DNA of 64,000 nucleotides from Pycnopodia helianthoides (lineage: Eukaryota; Echinodermata; Asteroidea; Forcipulatida; Asteriidae). The notes beneath the pieces were generated by a model. The model ran no database searches and was not told the DNA's origin. It saw only the letters and a program-made list of their open reading frames with translations. The stretch spans positions 1,002,001-1,066,000 of the forward strand of contig CM063260.1 of the NCBI GenBank assembly GCA_032158295.1. The letters are read 5' to 3'. The translations under genes were made by a program, and so were the position numbers. Of the stretch, positions 1 to 10,824 are shown piece after piece (the first letter of the stretch is position 1; every line of letters begins with the position of its first letter).

Positions 1-585
1 AAAGGTACAGGAGGTCTTCTTCGTTCGAACCAAAAGTCTACAACATCATCCCTGTAGGAGATGGCTCTCTCAAGAAAACCAACTTCTTATATAGATCTTC
101 AGAATGTCTTAAGAACATCCCAAGATGCACTAAAGCATCCTAAAGCAGCACATTCTACCGATCCATCCAGCGGGGATTAAGACCAATTAACCTTTGACAT
201 CAAAACGTTTACAAAACAGCCACCAGAGCATGGAGTTTGTATCGCAACTATGACCGTGTCCAAATTAAGCGACTTCGGCTACGGCTATGGCTTTGGCTTG
301 GATGTTCCGGCCGTAGCCACTGCCGAGCCGTCAATTCAATGATATAAAGTGTAACGATTCTCACCTTTCCAAAACAAGGTGACATGGTTTATGGGTGTAT
401 ACCCCCCACCTCCCCCCCTCCCTGACCCTTGAACCCCCCCCCCGACCCTTGAACCCACTGTTACCTGAGCTCAACAATGGCTACAAAGTAACAACTGACA
501 AGAAATAAGAAAGACACTATGAATACAGAGAAGCTGTAGATGTTCCAGAACAGCATGGCCAGGAAGACAATAGTCAGGAACTTAC
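1..585. other. Partial intron after exon 15
   Basis: No coding exon recognised. It contains a diverged copy of a GGCTACGGCTATGG-type interspersed repeat (about 250-345) and C-rich low-complexity sequence at 400-450. A GTAACAG donor-like site near 470 has no credible reading frame before it. Confidence 0.6.
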
Positions 586-697
586 TTTCCAGGTTGTCCT
601 CTTCCTCTCCGCTCAGATCCCCCGGGGTGGTGTTACCGGAGAGGAGCGATTGCTCTTCCACCTGGCGCTGGAGGGCTTGCAGTTTGCTCTCATAGTC
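586..697 (-). CDS. KIF1A/KIF1B-like (unc-104): Kinesin-3 coding exon 15 (coiled coil 2, last in window)
   Basis: 112-nt exon, residues 642-678 plus one base. It begins DYESKLQALQRQVEEQ, matching KIF1B almost exactly, then a variable acidic stretch ending GEEEDNLE. Acceptor TTTGCAG, donor GTAAGTTCC, phase 1 out. The open frame continuing past the donor is intron read-through. The next exon (the WAFRKWK region in relatives), the stalk and the PH domain lie beyond position 1, so the gene is cut off here. Confidence 0.92.
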
Positions 698-798
698 CTG
701 CAAAGGAAGTTGCAGAGGAGTGTGTTAGGAGTATAATAGAAACTCACGTTAGAGTTAGAAGCAGAGTTGCAGGACACCCAAGTGAGCCCGATGTCATG

Positions 799-945
799 GC
801 TCTGAAGACGAGCAGAATATACTGTTCAAAACGGCGAGACCACACCGGCTCTTTTCAGAGCCAACAGTCTCACACAAGAGATTTACACATGGTTGTACCC
901 GCAAGTTTACCATTTATTTATAGTTCCTTCCTAGTCATGGCTCTG
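799..945 (+). repeat. Interspersed repeat with degenerate hammerhead-like core
   Basis: About 147 bp closely matching 42170-42298. It contains CTGAAGA, a stem (GAGCAG..CTGTTC) and then AAAACG where the other copy has GAAACG. It is followed by GAGACCACACCGGCTC and a shared tail GATTTACACATGGTTG. The CTGANGA-stem-GAAA arrangement is the hammerhead ribozyme core found at ends of some retroelements such as Penelope-like elements. This copy lacks the G of GAAA. Confidence 0.5.
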
Positions 946-1443
946 CTTAAACAAAAAATCAAAAAGAATGCAGTCCCTAAATGGCCTCTGGAACTGGCTT
1001 CCTTTACTGGGAAGAGCTATCTAGAGGAAACAAGTACGGTTTGGTGTGATTAGTACCCAATTTCATGTTCCTCCTTGCCGCAAAATTCTGCGCTTATGGC
1101 CCGTACAATTTTGAGGGCCCCATATGCACAGAATTATGTGATGCACCATGAAATTAGGTCCTGAAATCTGTACCCTGTGGGCAGTAAAACTAACAATTGT
1201 AAAGCTATACCAAAAAGGTACATAGTGATGGATTATTATAATACAAATATAGATTATTTTTATTATTATTTCACAGCATGCAAAAGAAAGATCACATTTT
1301 CCTTTGTTCCGGTATAAACTCTTCCAGTCAGGTTACGTGCAGTAGCCTTAGATCTGAGGAGGGGAGGGGGGGGGGGGCAGAATGCATTACAGTAAAATTT
1401 CAAGAAGAGTCCAATTTCTGAGTTGACCTCGGGTCATCCTTAC

Positions 1444-1516
1444 CAGTCTCTGCTGTTCCAGTAATTGATCTGCCTCCTCTTTCTCTTTCTTGTACTGCAG
1501 CTCCATTGCCAGCAGC
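1444..1516 (-). CDS. KIF1A/KIF1B-like (unc-104): Kinesin-3 coding exon 14 (coiled coil 2)
   Basis: 73-nt exon, residues 617-641. It reads LLAMELQYKKEKEEADQLLE then QQRL, a charged heptad-type helix matching the human stretch ending LLEQQRLDYESKL. Acceptor TTTACCAG, donor GTAAGGAT. It enters in phase 2 and leaves in phase 0, joining cleanly to the next exon. Confidence 0.93.
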
Positions 1517-1604
1517 CTGGTAAAGAGATACAGGGGGTGAAACAGCAATACATGGAAAAGCTTCACTCAAATTTATCTACGTTTTGGCTTGATCTATCAT
1601 AAAG

Positions 1605-1639
1605 GGTCAGGTCAGGTCAGGTCAGGTCAGGTCAGGTCA
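1605..1639. repeat. (AGGTC)n microsatellite, about 7 copies
   Basis: Pentamer run GGTCA repeated about seven times, in the intron between exons 13 and 14. The rest of that intron (1517-2342) is GA-rich near 2100-2340, with nothing else recognised. Confidence 0.85.
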
Positions 1640-2342
1640 CGGCTGGGGCGCTCCTCCACCAGCACAAGCTATAATAGAGAAGTTTCTTGTCTTTTGGGAA
1701 CTTAGTAAATGTGAACAACTTGATAAGGATCTTTTTCTATTATTCTTTTTGACTTTTTGGTATGGGCTTTATGAAGAGGCCCCTCCTTTTCCAGAAAAAT
1801 GGAGGACATGTTAAAAGAAACACTTTCTCTGGAAATCTTGCCGATTGGATCCAGCTTTCAGATATGGGGGCGATCTGTGTGGAAGAAAGTAAGCTGCAAA
1901 CTTCTTAAGGTGTTACTTCCTGGAGGGGAACGAAGATTGATAAGGATGGTTGGGGTTGGGTCGAGATATCGTAGTAAGAGGTAACTTTTTTCTTGGCAAG
2001 GGGAAACAAAAATATACAAAAAAACGTTGGTATACATGTATGTTTCACGTATTACTGAAAGCAATTAGTAACGATCCTTAAAGACTACTAATGAAAATTT
2101 AAAGAGTGAAGAAAAGATGGAGTAATGGGAAGGGTGGAGGGTGGGGGCAAGGAAGAGGCGAAATAACCTCTATAAATTTATCTATTGTGTACAGGCATGT
2201 CTCAAAAAAAGGCTCAAGACATTAAAAAAAAAGATCTTAAAGACTTGCGATAGAAGAAGAAAGAGTGGAAGGACGGATGGGGTAATCGGAGGGGAGGGGT
2301 CGAAGGTGGGGGGAAGGAGGAGGGAAGGGGCAACCTCTATAC

Positions 2343-2538
2343 CTTCTCTCCATCTCATCCTTGATGTCGATGCCTTGTTTCTGGAACAGCTCATTCTGGG
2401 CAAACGACCAATCCACCGCGCTCTCCTTCTCCGGAGCACCGGTCGTCCCAATCTGGGAGTTCTTCTCCCTCTCCTGCCTCGCCTGCTCTGGATGGTTGAA
2501 GCGGAATACGTGGTACTTGCCGAGTATGACACGACAAC
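2343..2538 (-). CDS. KIF1A/KIF1B-like (unc-104): Kinesin-3 coding exon 13 (FHA end, CC2 start)
   Basis: 196-nt exon, residues 552-616. It contains [20 protein letters not shown], the last FHA strand and the family's hallmark FRFNHPEQ, then a low-conservation linker, then [20 protein letters not shown], conserved in KIF1A/KIF1B. Acceptor GGCCGTAG, donor GTATAGAG, phase 1 in and 2 out. The long plus-strand open frame over this exon is antisense shadow. Confidence 0.94.
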
Positions 2539-2760
2539 CTACGGCCAAAGAAAGAAAAAGAGTTTTCAACTTTTGTTCATTCTTAAAAAATTGACAGCTG
2601 AAACAGATCGTTTCGGTAGGAACCAACACAGATCGTTCAACAACAGGGAGAGGGTCAGTTCTTACATCCTCGTCAAAGCTGTCATTTCCAACAAATGTAA
2701 TAAGCCAATTGCGAGTTAGATTTGAACAATGTCTGGACTTGCTTGATCACAAGTGCAGCC

Positions 2761-2954
2761 CAGGGCCAAATTTCATAAAGCCATTAACCAGAAAATGCTG
2801 CTTAGCAAATTTCTTGCTAAGCAAAAAATGAATTAGGAACCAGTGGCAACAATGTGAACTTTATGACATTGTGGCTAGTTACCTGTTTCAAATAAGCTAG
2901 ATTTTTCTGTGCTTAGCAAGTTTTTGTGCTTACAGGCTTTATGAAATTGGACCC
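2761..2954. mobile_element. hAT-like MITE (AGGGCCAAATTTCATAAAGC)
   Basis: Inverted termini AGGGCCAAATTTCATAAAGC and GGCTTTATGAAATTGGACCC flank an AT-rich body with repeated CTTAGCAA words. Related to the elements at 8376-8558 and 62564-62912. It lies in the intron between exons 12 and 13. No coding capacity. Confidence 0.6.
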
Positions 2955-2984
2955 AGATGTCTGTCACTTTTGCAAAACTCTTAC

Positions 2985-3159
2985 CTGAGCGGAGTAGCAG
3001 GGATTCGAGACTTTCTTTCCGTTGACGTAACACATACTGCCCTCAAACGGGACAATCTTGACCTGGGACTCCTCGTTGGTGAACAAGCAGTGCTCTTCCT
3101 GTATGTGAGACCCTCTGAGTTGCATGTCTTGAGTTATGTTTGCATCCGAGCGACCAACC
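2985..3159 (-). CDS. KIF1A/KIF1B-like (unc-104): Kinesin-3 coding exon 12 (FHA core), one apparent deletion
   Basis: Encodes residues 493-551 of the FHA domain: RVGRSDANITQDMQLRGSHI, then QEEHCLF and VNGKKVSNP. The last 15 bases are one base out of frame. Adding one base in the C run (plus 3000-3002) gives NP-x-LLRSG, and after splicing GCRVILGK. This matches the length and residues of human KIF1A EPSILRSGNRIIMGK and makes the outgoing phase 1 fit exon 13. Acceptor TCACAG, donor GTAAGAG. Confidence 0.88.
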
Positions 3160-3234
3160 CTGTGAGATTGCCGAACAAAAATAAGCAGTTGTCAGAAGCA
3201 CTGCAGCATGTCACTTGATATAGATCTTATGCAG

Positions 3235-3512
3235 ATGACGTCATCTGGTAGGGCGCCTCGGCTAGAGGTCAAAAGAAGGTAGCCTATTGGCTGATCCTGT
3301 GCGCCACCGTGCGATTATTTCATCATCATTTGACCTCTTAGATAGCGGTGTGATGATGTCAGTGCATAAGGTCCATTCTACTGATAGACCCCTTGCCTGG
3401 GCGGCCATCGCTGAGGTCAAAGAATGGAAACGTGATGCACAACTCTCGGCCAATGATTGGTCTTGCCTTTTGACCTCAGTAAGGGCGCTGTTTGAGCTTG
3501 TGACATCATATG
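3235..3512. mobile_element. Imperfect inverted-repeat element (MITE-like)
   Basis: The ends pair imperfectly: GACGTCATC, GGGCGCC and AGGTCAAAAG on the left face CTTTTGACCT, GGGCGC and GTGACATC on the right. Overlapping open frames of 63 and 86 codons on opposite strands follow from the palindrome and are not genes. Confidence 0.45.
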
Positions 3513-3796
3513 AAAGGGGTCTTCACTGTTTAACTGCTGCTAGTTAAACAGAAAAGACTGCATAAAATTAGCAGGACACCAGCGACCTCAATGTGAATGA
3601 CATGTCACTTTAGTTGGTTTCCAGTAATTTCTGGGTAAGATATTTTCATGCTATGGAAAATTCTTTTTCCAATCTTAACAATTCATTATGTGGTGGAAAA
3701 CTTGCAGTAAGTTAACAATTAGTTTTAGAGGGTCACGCCAAGCAGTTGTCTGGTGTTTCTGCTTAGCCATAAAAAAAAACTGCTCAGCAAAACTCA

Positions 3797-4272
<476 letters not shown>

Positions 4273-4318
4273 TTAAGGACAACTCCGATCGGGAAGTCCT
4301 GCACCGGTGTCCTGCACC

Positions 4319-4592
4319 AGGGCATGGAGGCAGGGCATGGAGGCAGGGCATGGAGGCAGGGCATGGAGGCAGGGCATGGAGGCAGGACATGGAGGCAGGG
4401 CATGGAGGCAGGGCATGGAGGCAGGGCATGGAGGCAGGGCATGGAGGCAGGGCATGGAGGCAGGGCATGGAGGCAGGGCATGGAGGCAGGGCACGGAGGC
4501 AGGGCACGGAGGCAGGGCACGGAGGCAGGGCATGGAGGCAGGGCATGGAGGCTGGGCACGGAGGCAGGGCATGGAGGCAGGGCATGGAGGCA
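4319..4592. repeat. 13-bp minisatellite, about 21 copies
   Basis: Unit CATGGAGGCAGGG with occasional C-for-T change (CACGGAGG) clustered at 4490-4560. Thirteen is not a multiple of three, so all frames stay open and code spurious proteins rich in MPCLHALPPCPAS or RQGMEAGHGG. Intronic. Confidence 0.95.
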
Positions 4593-4654
4593 ATTGCCTC
4601 CTTTGCCCCCATGAGGTATCAGGCATTTTGAGTAACCGTGGAATACAACCTCAC

Positions 4655-4734
4655 CTCTGTAGTCGGATGGACTCTGTCTTCTTCAGTTTCTCCTCCCATG
4701 TCTCGTTCAACTCAGCAATCAGCTTTTCCGATTC
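4655..4734 (-). CDS. KIF1A/KIF1B-like (unc-104): Kinesin-3 coding exon 10 (coiled coil 1)
   Basis: 80-nt exon, residues 415-440 plus two bases. It reads [20 protein letters not shown] then ESIRLQ, the CC1 helix that in KIF1A folds back on the neck and keeps the motor monomeric. Acceptor TTTTTGCAG, donor GTGAGGTT, phase 0 in and 2 out. It is followed in the intron by a 13-bp minisatellite. Confidence 0.93.
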
Positions 4735-4889
4735 CTGCAAAAACATAAAATTTAGAACAAAATTGTGATTATTAAATACTCATAGCGCGCCTTAAAATGT
4801 GAACATTTGTTCCGAACAGATCTTCATAATCTTCTTGTGCAATATTTTATATCATTTTTATTTAAATCATTTTTATTTGTTAACAAGTT

Positions 4890-5225
4890 TATTTATTTAT
4901 TTATTTATTTATTTATACATGTATATTACTTCTTTGTTTATCTTTACTTTTACTGTTATTTTACTTATTTATTCTCGTTTTATAAATTAGATATTATTAT
5001 TTATTTTGGTTTTGTATAATTATCTGCTTTTTTATTGCATGTACTATAATCTATATTATATGTTTAAATCTATTTTTATTTCTTTGTGTACCCCAGATGT
5101 GGGGCAACAGATCTACGGATCATAGTATGTATTTGCTTTTGTTGTCCCTTGCCCATCTCGGGGTATATTGTCTTGTATTTTGTTTTGTACTGTTATGGCA
5201 AATAAAATAATAATAATAATATAAT
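4890..5225. other. AT-rich intron with ATTT and AAT microsatellites
   Basis: Intron between exons 9 and 10. It holds an (ATTT)n run at about 4890-4915 and (AATA)n at about 5202-5222, with a unique-looking AT-rich body. A segment reading GGGGCAACAG and AATAAAATAATAATAAT near the end resembles the tail of a non-LTR or SINE element (compare 59580-59690). Confidence 0.5.
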
Positions 5226-5368
5226 AACACTCCTCAATTTAAAAAATTTATACAAGAAACTTATCTCTTGAATCTTATACTACTGTTGGCAGACACAAAT
5301 CTATTTGTTAATTACATTTTCATAAACAGCAACTTTTTGGGGTTCTACATTTTGTTTCAAACTCTGAC

Positions 5369-5591
5369 CTTTAACCTATCCAGAGCATCCTCCTTCATCG
5401 GTGGCGCTGAGATGATGCGTTGAACACTGCCCTCAGTGTTGGAAGAGTGCAAGGCATTCATCTCGATCCCCTCGGCGATCAGCAGCTCTCGTAGTCGTTG
5501 TACCTCTTCTTTAAGTTCTCGTATGAGTTTGGCGTTGGGGTCTTCGTTGACGATGGCTTTGCAGACGATGTTCTTGGCTCTGTCTGCGTAT
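5369..5591 (-). CDS. KIF1A/KIF1B-like (unc-104): Kinesin-3 coding exon 9 (neck linker and neck coil)
   Basis: 223-nt exon, residues 340-414. It opens [20 protein letters not shown], the end of the motor domain and neck linker, followed by [17 protein letters not shown] (361-377), the neck coiled coil that controls dimerisation and autoinhibition. The following linker ([15 protein letters not shown]) is divergent and shorter than in vertebrates. Ends DRLK at a GTCAGAG donor, phase 0. A nearer GTTAAAGG would give the wrong phase. Confidence 0.93.
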
Positions 5592-5723
5592 CTTTGTTTT
5601 TAAAGAAATATTTTTCTTAATTTGTTATTCCCGTTAAGGTATCGTTTTGGGATTCATCCCATCCATCTAGAGATTGAGAATGGATGAACTGTCCCAGGTA
5701 TTTATGAATAGGATTTGGACATA

Positions 5724-6294
<571 letters not shown>

Positions 6295-6857
6295 CTAGGA
6301 AAATATTTTGGAATACCGACATGAAGTGGTTAAGTAAATACTGTTATAATAGTCTTCATGGTACGAGTCATGCACTGTTTTATCGATTTGTAAGAATTAG
6401 TCATTTAAAAAAGAAAAAGAAAAACGTTACTTCAACAAAATCCGTATTCAAATGAGGCATCCCCACTTACATGTCTACCGTGGCCCTCTACGATTGACAG
6501 AGTGGTGTCACAATTAACCGATGACAAAACAAAATAACTTCATGAAACAATCTGATTAGCAGCGAAAAACAAAAACAACTCAAAAGGCACAAAATCATCG
6601 CACTACACAACTAAAAAGCAAAAACAAACAAAAAGGCACCTTGGTGAAGCTGATTCAACTAAAATCCTGTAAATGTGGAGTGTTTTTTTTATAAAAGCAA
6701 GTGTGTTGTGGGAGGGGTGAGCTTTACCCTCTGCTAAAAATCTCTACAAGACTTGTGCTGTTCAGTAGACTAACAAAAACCACATAATCAACCAAGTTAG
6801 TTACAATGAAATCACAAAGTCACTTCCACACAGATTACTTTTACCACGGGTTCTTAC

Positions 6858-6878
6858 CTGGCTAACCTGCATTTGAGA
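6858..6878 (-). CDS. Candidate 21-nt alternative micro-exon in the K-loop
   Basis: Speculative. Twenty-one bases lie between a CACACAG acceptor (preceded by a TTCCTTT tract) and a good GTAAGAACC donor, in the intron that splits the K-loop. Because 21 is a multiple of three, inclusion keeps frame; read in phase 2 it adds roughly LKCRLA plus a split codon and has no stop. Vertebrate KIF1 genes alternatively splice a very short insert at this position. There is no transcript evidence here. Confidence 0.3.
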
Positions 6879-6935
6879 CTGTGTGTTAAAGGAATCGGGA
6901 AAAGCGTTAAAAGATACAACGGAAATTTGTTAGTA

Positions 6936-7441
6936 GTAGGATTTGAGACTTTGCACGGTGGGGATACAATCTAGTAAGGTTTGCAGTAACACCATGTACA
7001 TGAGTAGGATTTGAACTTTGCATGGTGGAGATACCATCTAGTAAGGTTTGCTGTAACACCATGTACATGAGTAGGATTTGAAACTTTGCATGGTGGGGAT
7101 ACAATCTAGTAAGGTTTGCAGTAACACCATGTACATGAGTAGGATATGAAACTTTGCATGGTGGAGATACAATCTAGTAAGGTTTGCAGTAACACCATGT
7201 ACATGAGTAGGATTTGAAACTTTGCATGGTGGAGATACAATCTAGTAAGGTTTGCAGGTAACACCATGTACATGAGTAGGATTTGAGACTTTGCATGGTG
7301 GAGATACAATCTAGTAAGGTTTGCAGTAACACCATGTACATGAGTAGGATTTGAACTTGCATGGTGGAGATACAATCTAGTAAGGTTTGCAGTAACACAT
7401 GTACATGATTAGGATTTGAGACTTGCATAGTGTTACCACAA
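6936..7441. repeat. 68-bp tandem repeat, about 7 copies
   Basis: Unit begins GTAGGATTTGA and includes CATGGTGGAGATACAATC and TAACACCATGTACATGA. Copies differ by substitutions and one-base indels, giving an array of about 500 bp in the intron that interrupts the K-loop. Open frames here (HAKFQILLMYMVL) are repeat translations. Confidence 0.93.
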
Positions 7442-8375
7442 ACCTTACCGGAACGTTACAAGAGTAACTTCAGAAGATGTTAGAAGTTCACTCCAAAGGT
7501 TGGAAGGAAAGACAGAATGGAAGATTAATAGGAAAGAGAGACAAAGATTACTACTGGTTATTTTGGTGTATATTTGGTGTATATTTTCTCAGTTTTTAAT
7601 GTTTCAGTGGTTCGTGTTTCTCATCACAATGCTTGGGAAGAGGAGGGCGTGTGAGGCTGTGATCTGAGGTGTTTCACTCTTGCCAATGTTCTCTAATTGT
7701 ACTGCACTTTTTTTAAAGGTTTTTATATTTAATTTTGAGGTTGTCTCAACTCCTTTATTTATTTCTTAGTGTTTACAAAATTGACTGTCCTGCTCTGGAG
7801 CTTAAATAAATAATTTTAGACATTTGAATTTTCCATTTTTTAACCTTTTTAATAAGTGGACAATAAAATAATGAACGAACGAATGAATGAATTTTTTCTG
7901 CCACGGAAAAAACCCTTGATCAACAGACACATTTTGCTGCCTGATGAATGTCTCATAGAACCCAACCCCTGCTTCTCCATTGGAAGCAAGAACAATACAT
8001 TCCTTCAAAACAATCTCAGGCACGCTAAAGTAGTCTCCGAGAATTTTAAACCAGATCTGCTTAATTCCGTCTGTACTTTTTTGCCGCTCTGTTGTTTTCA
8101 GTCACTTTCTTACGGTAACACATTTCATCGGAAATTACCGATAATCATTCTCTTTTTTATTGTATTTGTTACTCAAATTATGAAAGTATGTGCTTTGATG
8201 TGGAACTAAAGTTAATTAAAAATTCCACTTGGCAGATAATTTTAATTAAATGACACGTGACGCGCGTTCCACCAATCAAACGACAAGGATAAAAGTAGGT
8301 AGAACAAAAGGATGTGCTGAAAATATCATACTTAGTACGTTAGTTCTACATTGAAGATAAACCTTCCATGAGCAC

Positions 8376-8558
8376 CAGGGCCCAATTTCATAGAGCTGCT
8401 TAAGATTGCTTAAACAATTTCTGCTTAGCAAAAATAAGCAGGGAACCAGTATCAACTATGCCATAACATGGTATTTTGGCTGGTAACCCTTTTCCAGTAA
8501 GCAAATTATTTGGTGCTCAGACATTTGTTCTTAAGCAGCTCTATGAAACCAAGCCCTG
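8376..8558. mobile_element. hAT-like MITE with 29-bp inverted ends
   Basis: Starts CAGGGCCCAATTTCATAGAG and ends CTATGAAACCAAGCCCTG; the ends pair over about 29 bp. The flanks ATGAGCAC and GTAAGCAC match at 6 of 8 positions, consistent with a worn 8-bp hAT-type duplication. The body has GCTTAGCAAAAATAAGCAGG, shared with other elements here. Confidence 0.65.
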
Positions 8559-9504
8559 GTAAGCACGGAAAAAAATCCTGAAGCGGGTTACCAGCCGAAA
8601 ACCACAAGATCATTTACATTTTTAGTGACTGGCACCCAGCAAATGATTTGCCTATACATTTTCTCAGCGGTTTATTTTCTACTTTTGTGACATTGAGACG
8701 TAAAAACACTACGCTGGATTTCTTTTATGGCATCCTCATCGTCTAATGGCCCGAGGGTATAAATAGCAAAGCTGGTTACCATCATCCATTAAGTGGCAAT
8801 TTGATAGGCTCTATGATGAATCGCCGCAAATTCCATTCCACTAAAAAAAATGACTATTATACCTAATAAGCTGAGTGAGTTATTGTTGGCTTGATCATAG
8901 AGTAGCTCAATAGCATTCAGTAGTGGGTTGAGTGTAGTGTAAAACGAGCCAACAAAGTATGATCATTATGCAGTTACCGCGGTTACGAGCAATTGTGAGC
9001 TCCGGGCCGCGGGTCCAATTTGGTAGAGCAGATAAGAGCACAAATGTGCTCAGCGAGAAACAAGGTTACCAGCGCAGCTTTCATGTGATGTACATAAGAT
9101 GCACATTGACTGGCTCTCTGTTTTTGATTGCTCGGGGACCTGTCGGAACTATTAATGTTATTTTTTTTTTTTTCGAAAAAAAATGTTGACACATCGATAC
9201 CAATTTTCAATTTCAATTCCTACGCGTCCACCCCCCCCCCCCCCTGGTTGTAAAATCACACTTTGGTTTCTAATAACTTTCTTTGACCCACCCAGCCACG
9301 CTTTCAGCTACGGCTGTTGCTAAGGGTGGTTTGCCAAGGACAACCTTTACATCAACGCATGATGCTGTTGCGATCCAGCAGTAGCCATAGCCATTAAATC
9401 CAGCAAGATTTAGCTAAATCCAAACCATGAACTGCTTTTATTTTTTAAAGGTTTGGGGCTGTGCTTTGTTTATGATGGTAATCTTTCAAAGCTATGGAAA
9501 TATT

Positions 9505-10332
9505 GCTCAGGAGAAGTTGTTTTTTCCCAATTACTACGAATAAAAATTCCCATGAAATGGTAAAAACAACACAGCTGCTTTTAAAGGAACATTACAGCAT
9601 TGGTAATTGTAAAATATACTTTTGATCACAGATTTACATAAAACTTACACGGTCTAATGATGATGTTAGTAGAAAACATCCCTTGAAATATTTCTGTCTG
9701 AATTGCCATATTTGATGAGAAATGAATAAACTAATTTCCGATTGGAGTTTATCGCTCAGTGAGCGTTTTATTCATTTGTTGAACCTATATGATTTCATGC
9801 AAATGTGTAATCGGTTTTTCACTATTTTCTCGTGACCCAGATGGCCGATCGATCTCAAACTTCTACAGGTTTGTCAGTTTATGTATATGGTGGATTACAT
9901 AAAGTGCTTACACTGCCAGCAACTGTTTTGTTAGCAAAAACCAATTCTGTAATGTTCCTTTAAGGAGAAGTTGTTTTTGTTCCCAATTAATACGGCTATG
10001 AATTTCCATGAAATGGTAAAAAAACACAAGCTGGCTTTAAAGAGAAGTGTTTTTGTTCCAATTAATACGCTATGATTTCCATGAAATGTTAAAAACAACA
10101 CAGCTGCTTTTAAAGAGAAGTTGTTTTTTCCCAATTAATCGGCTATGAATTTCATGAAATGGTAAAAACAACACAGCTGCTTTTAAAGAGAAGTTGTTTT
10201 TGTTCCAATTATACGGCTATGAATTTCCATGAAATGGTAAAAACAACACAGCTGCTTTTAAAGAGAAGTTGTTTTTGTTCCCAATTAATACGCTATGAAT
10301 TTCCATGAAATGGTGAAAAAAACAGCAGAGCT
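9505..10332. repeat. About 77-bp tandem repeat, interrupted by a MITE
   Basis: Units contain GAGAAGTTGTTTTTGTTCCC, ACGGCTATGAATTTCCATG and AACAACACAGCTGCTTTTAA. One unit (9505-9584) is split from the others (9964-10332) by a TTAA-flanked element. Units differ mainly by one- and two-base indels. Confidence 0.9.
9585..9959. mobile_element. TTAA-flanked MITE, copy a
   Basis: 375 bp. Starts AGGAACATTACAGCATTGG and ends CCAATTCTGTAATGTTCCT, near-perfect inverted repeats. TTAA lies on both sides (9581-9584, 9960-9963). It is inserted inside a unit of the 77-bp tandem array, so the empty site can be read from neighbouring units. A full-length relative is at 57861-58260. Confidence 0.8.
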
Positions 10333-10426
10333 GTGCTCATGGGAAGATGGAAGGTTCAATAACAAGTTCTACAGTCTAATCAGACTTTGTTTACCAATAA
10401 CAACCACAAAGATGTTTCCTTCTTAC

Positions 10427-10491
10427 ACTTCAGCCAATGCGGAGATGACCATTTCCAAGTGTTGTCAATGACTTGTTGATATTTGCTCTTC
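10427..10491 (-). CDS. KIF1A/KIF1B-like (unc-104): Kinesin-3 coding exon 7, with two apparent indels
   Basis: 65-nt exon encoding the invariant kinesin segment [21 protein letters not shown] (residues 267-287) that follows switch II. The literal sequence is out of frame. One G appears to be missing near 10488 (GAAGAGC where GAAGGAGC is expected). One T appears to be inserted near 10450-10451 (GGAAATGGTC where GGAAAGGTC is expected). The two cancel, so exon length and outgoing phase 2 still fit. Acceptor CAG, donor GTAAGAAGG. Confident as the exon; whether the indels are real is open. Confidence 0.85.
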
Positions 10492-10824
10492 CTGTTTTCA
10501 AACATAAACGTTTCGAAAAACAATTTAATTACAACTACTTTCAGAATGAAAAACATTCTCATTCTTGGTAGCTCATAAGAAAAAAAACACAAGCGTCACA
10601 ACACTTATTGTTTTGAAGGTGAACATCAAGTTTTTTAACACTCAAGAAAAGTCACAAACATTTACAGGCACGAATTGTGAGGATATCTTATCTTCAAAAC
10701 TGTTGCAAAAACGTTGTGCCATGGATGTTAATCCAGTGAGATTAGTAGTCCTTGAGATAAGATTTAAATTATGGAGCTCTTAAAATTGTCCAGCCCGGAA
10801 ACGGACTCTCATATCTAGGACTCT

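Noticed and set aside
461..585. Hydrophobic extension of exon 15 resembling a membrane segment
   Set aside because: It lies beyond a strong GTAAGTTCC donor, and kinesin-3 has no membrane segment here; it is intron read-through.
1605..1639. Nuclear-receptor response element (AGGTCA half-sites)
   Set aside because: The half-site recurs only because of the 5-bp microsatellite period.
2141..2719. 192-codon plus-strand frame
   Set aside because: Antisense shadow of kinesin exon 13 and its purine-rich flanking intron.
6936..7441. Regularly spaced repeats that could suggest a CRISPR array
   Set aside because: Contiguous 68-bp tandem units with no unique spacers, inside a eukaryotic intron.
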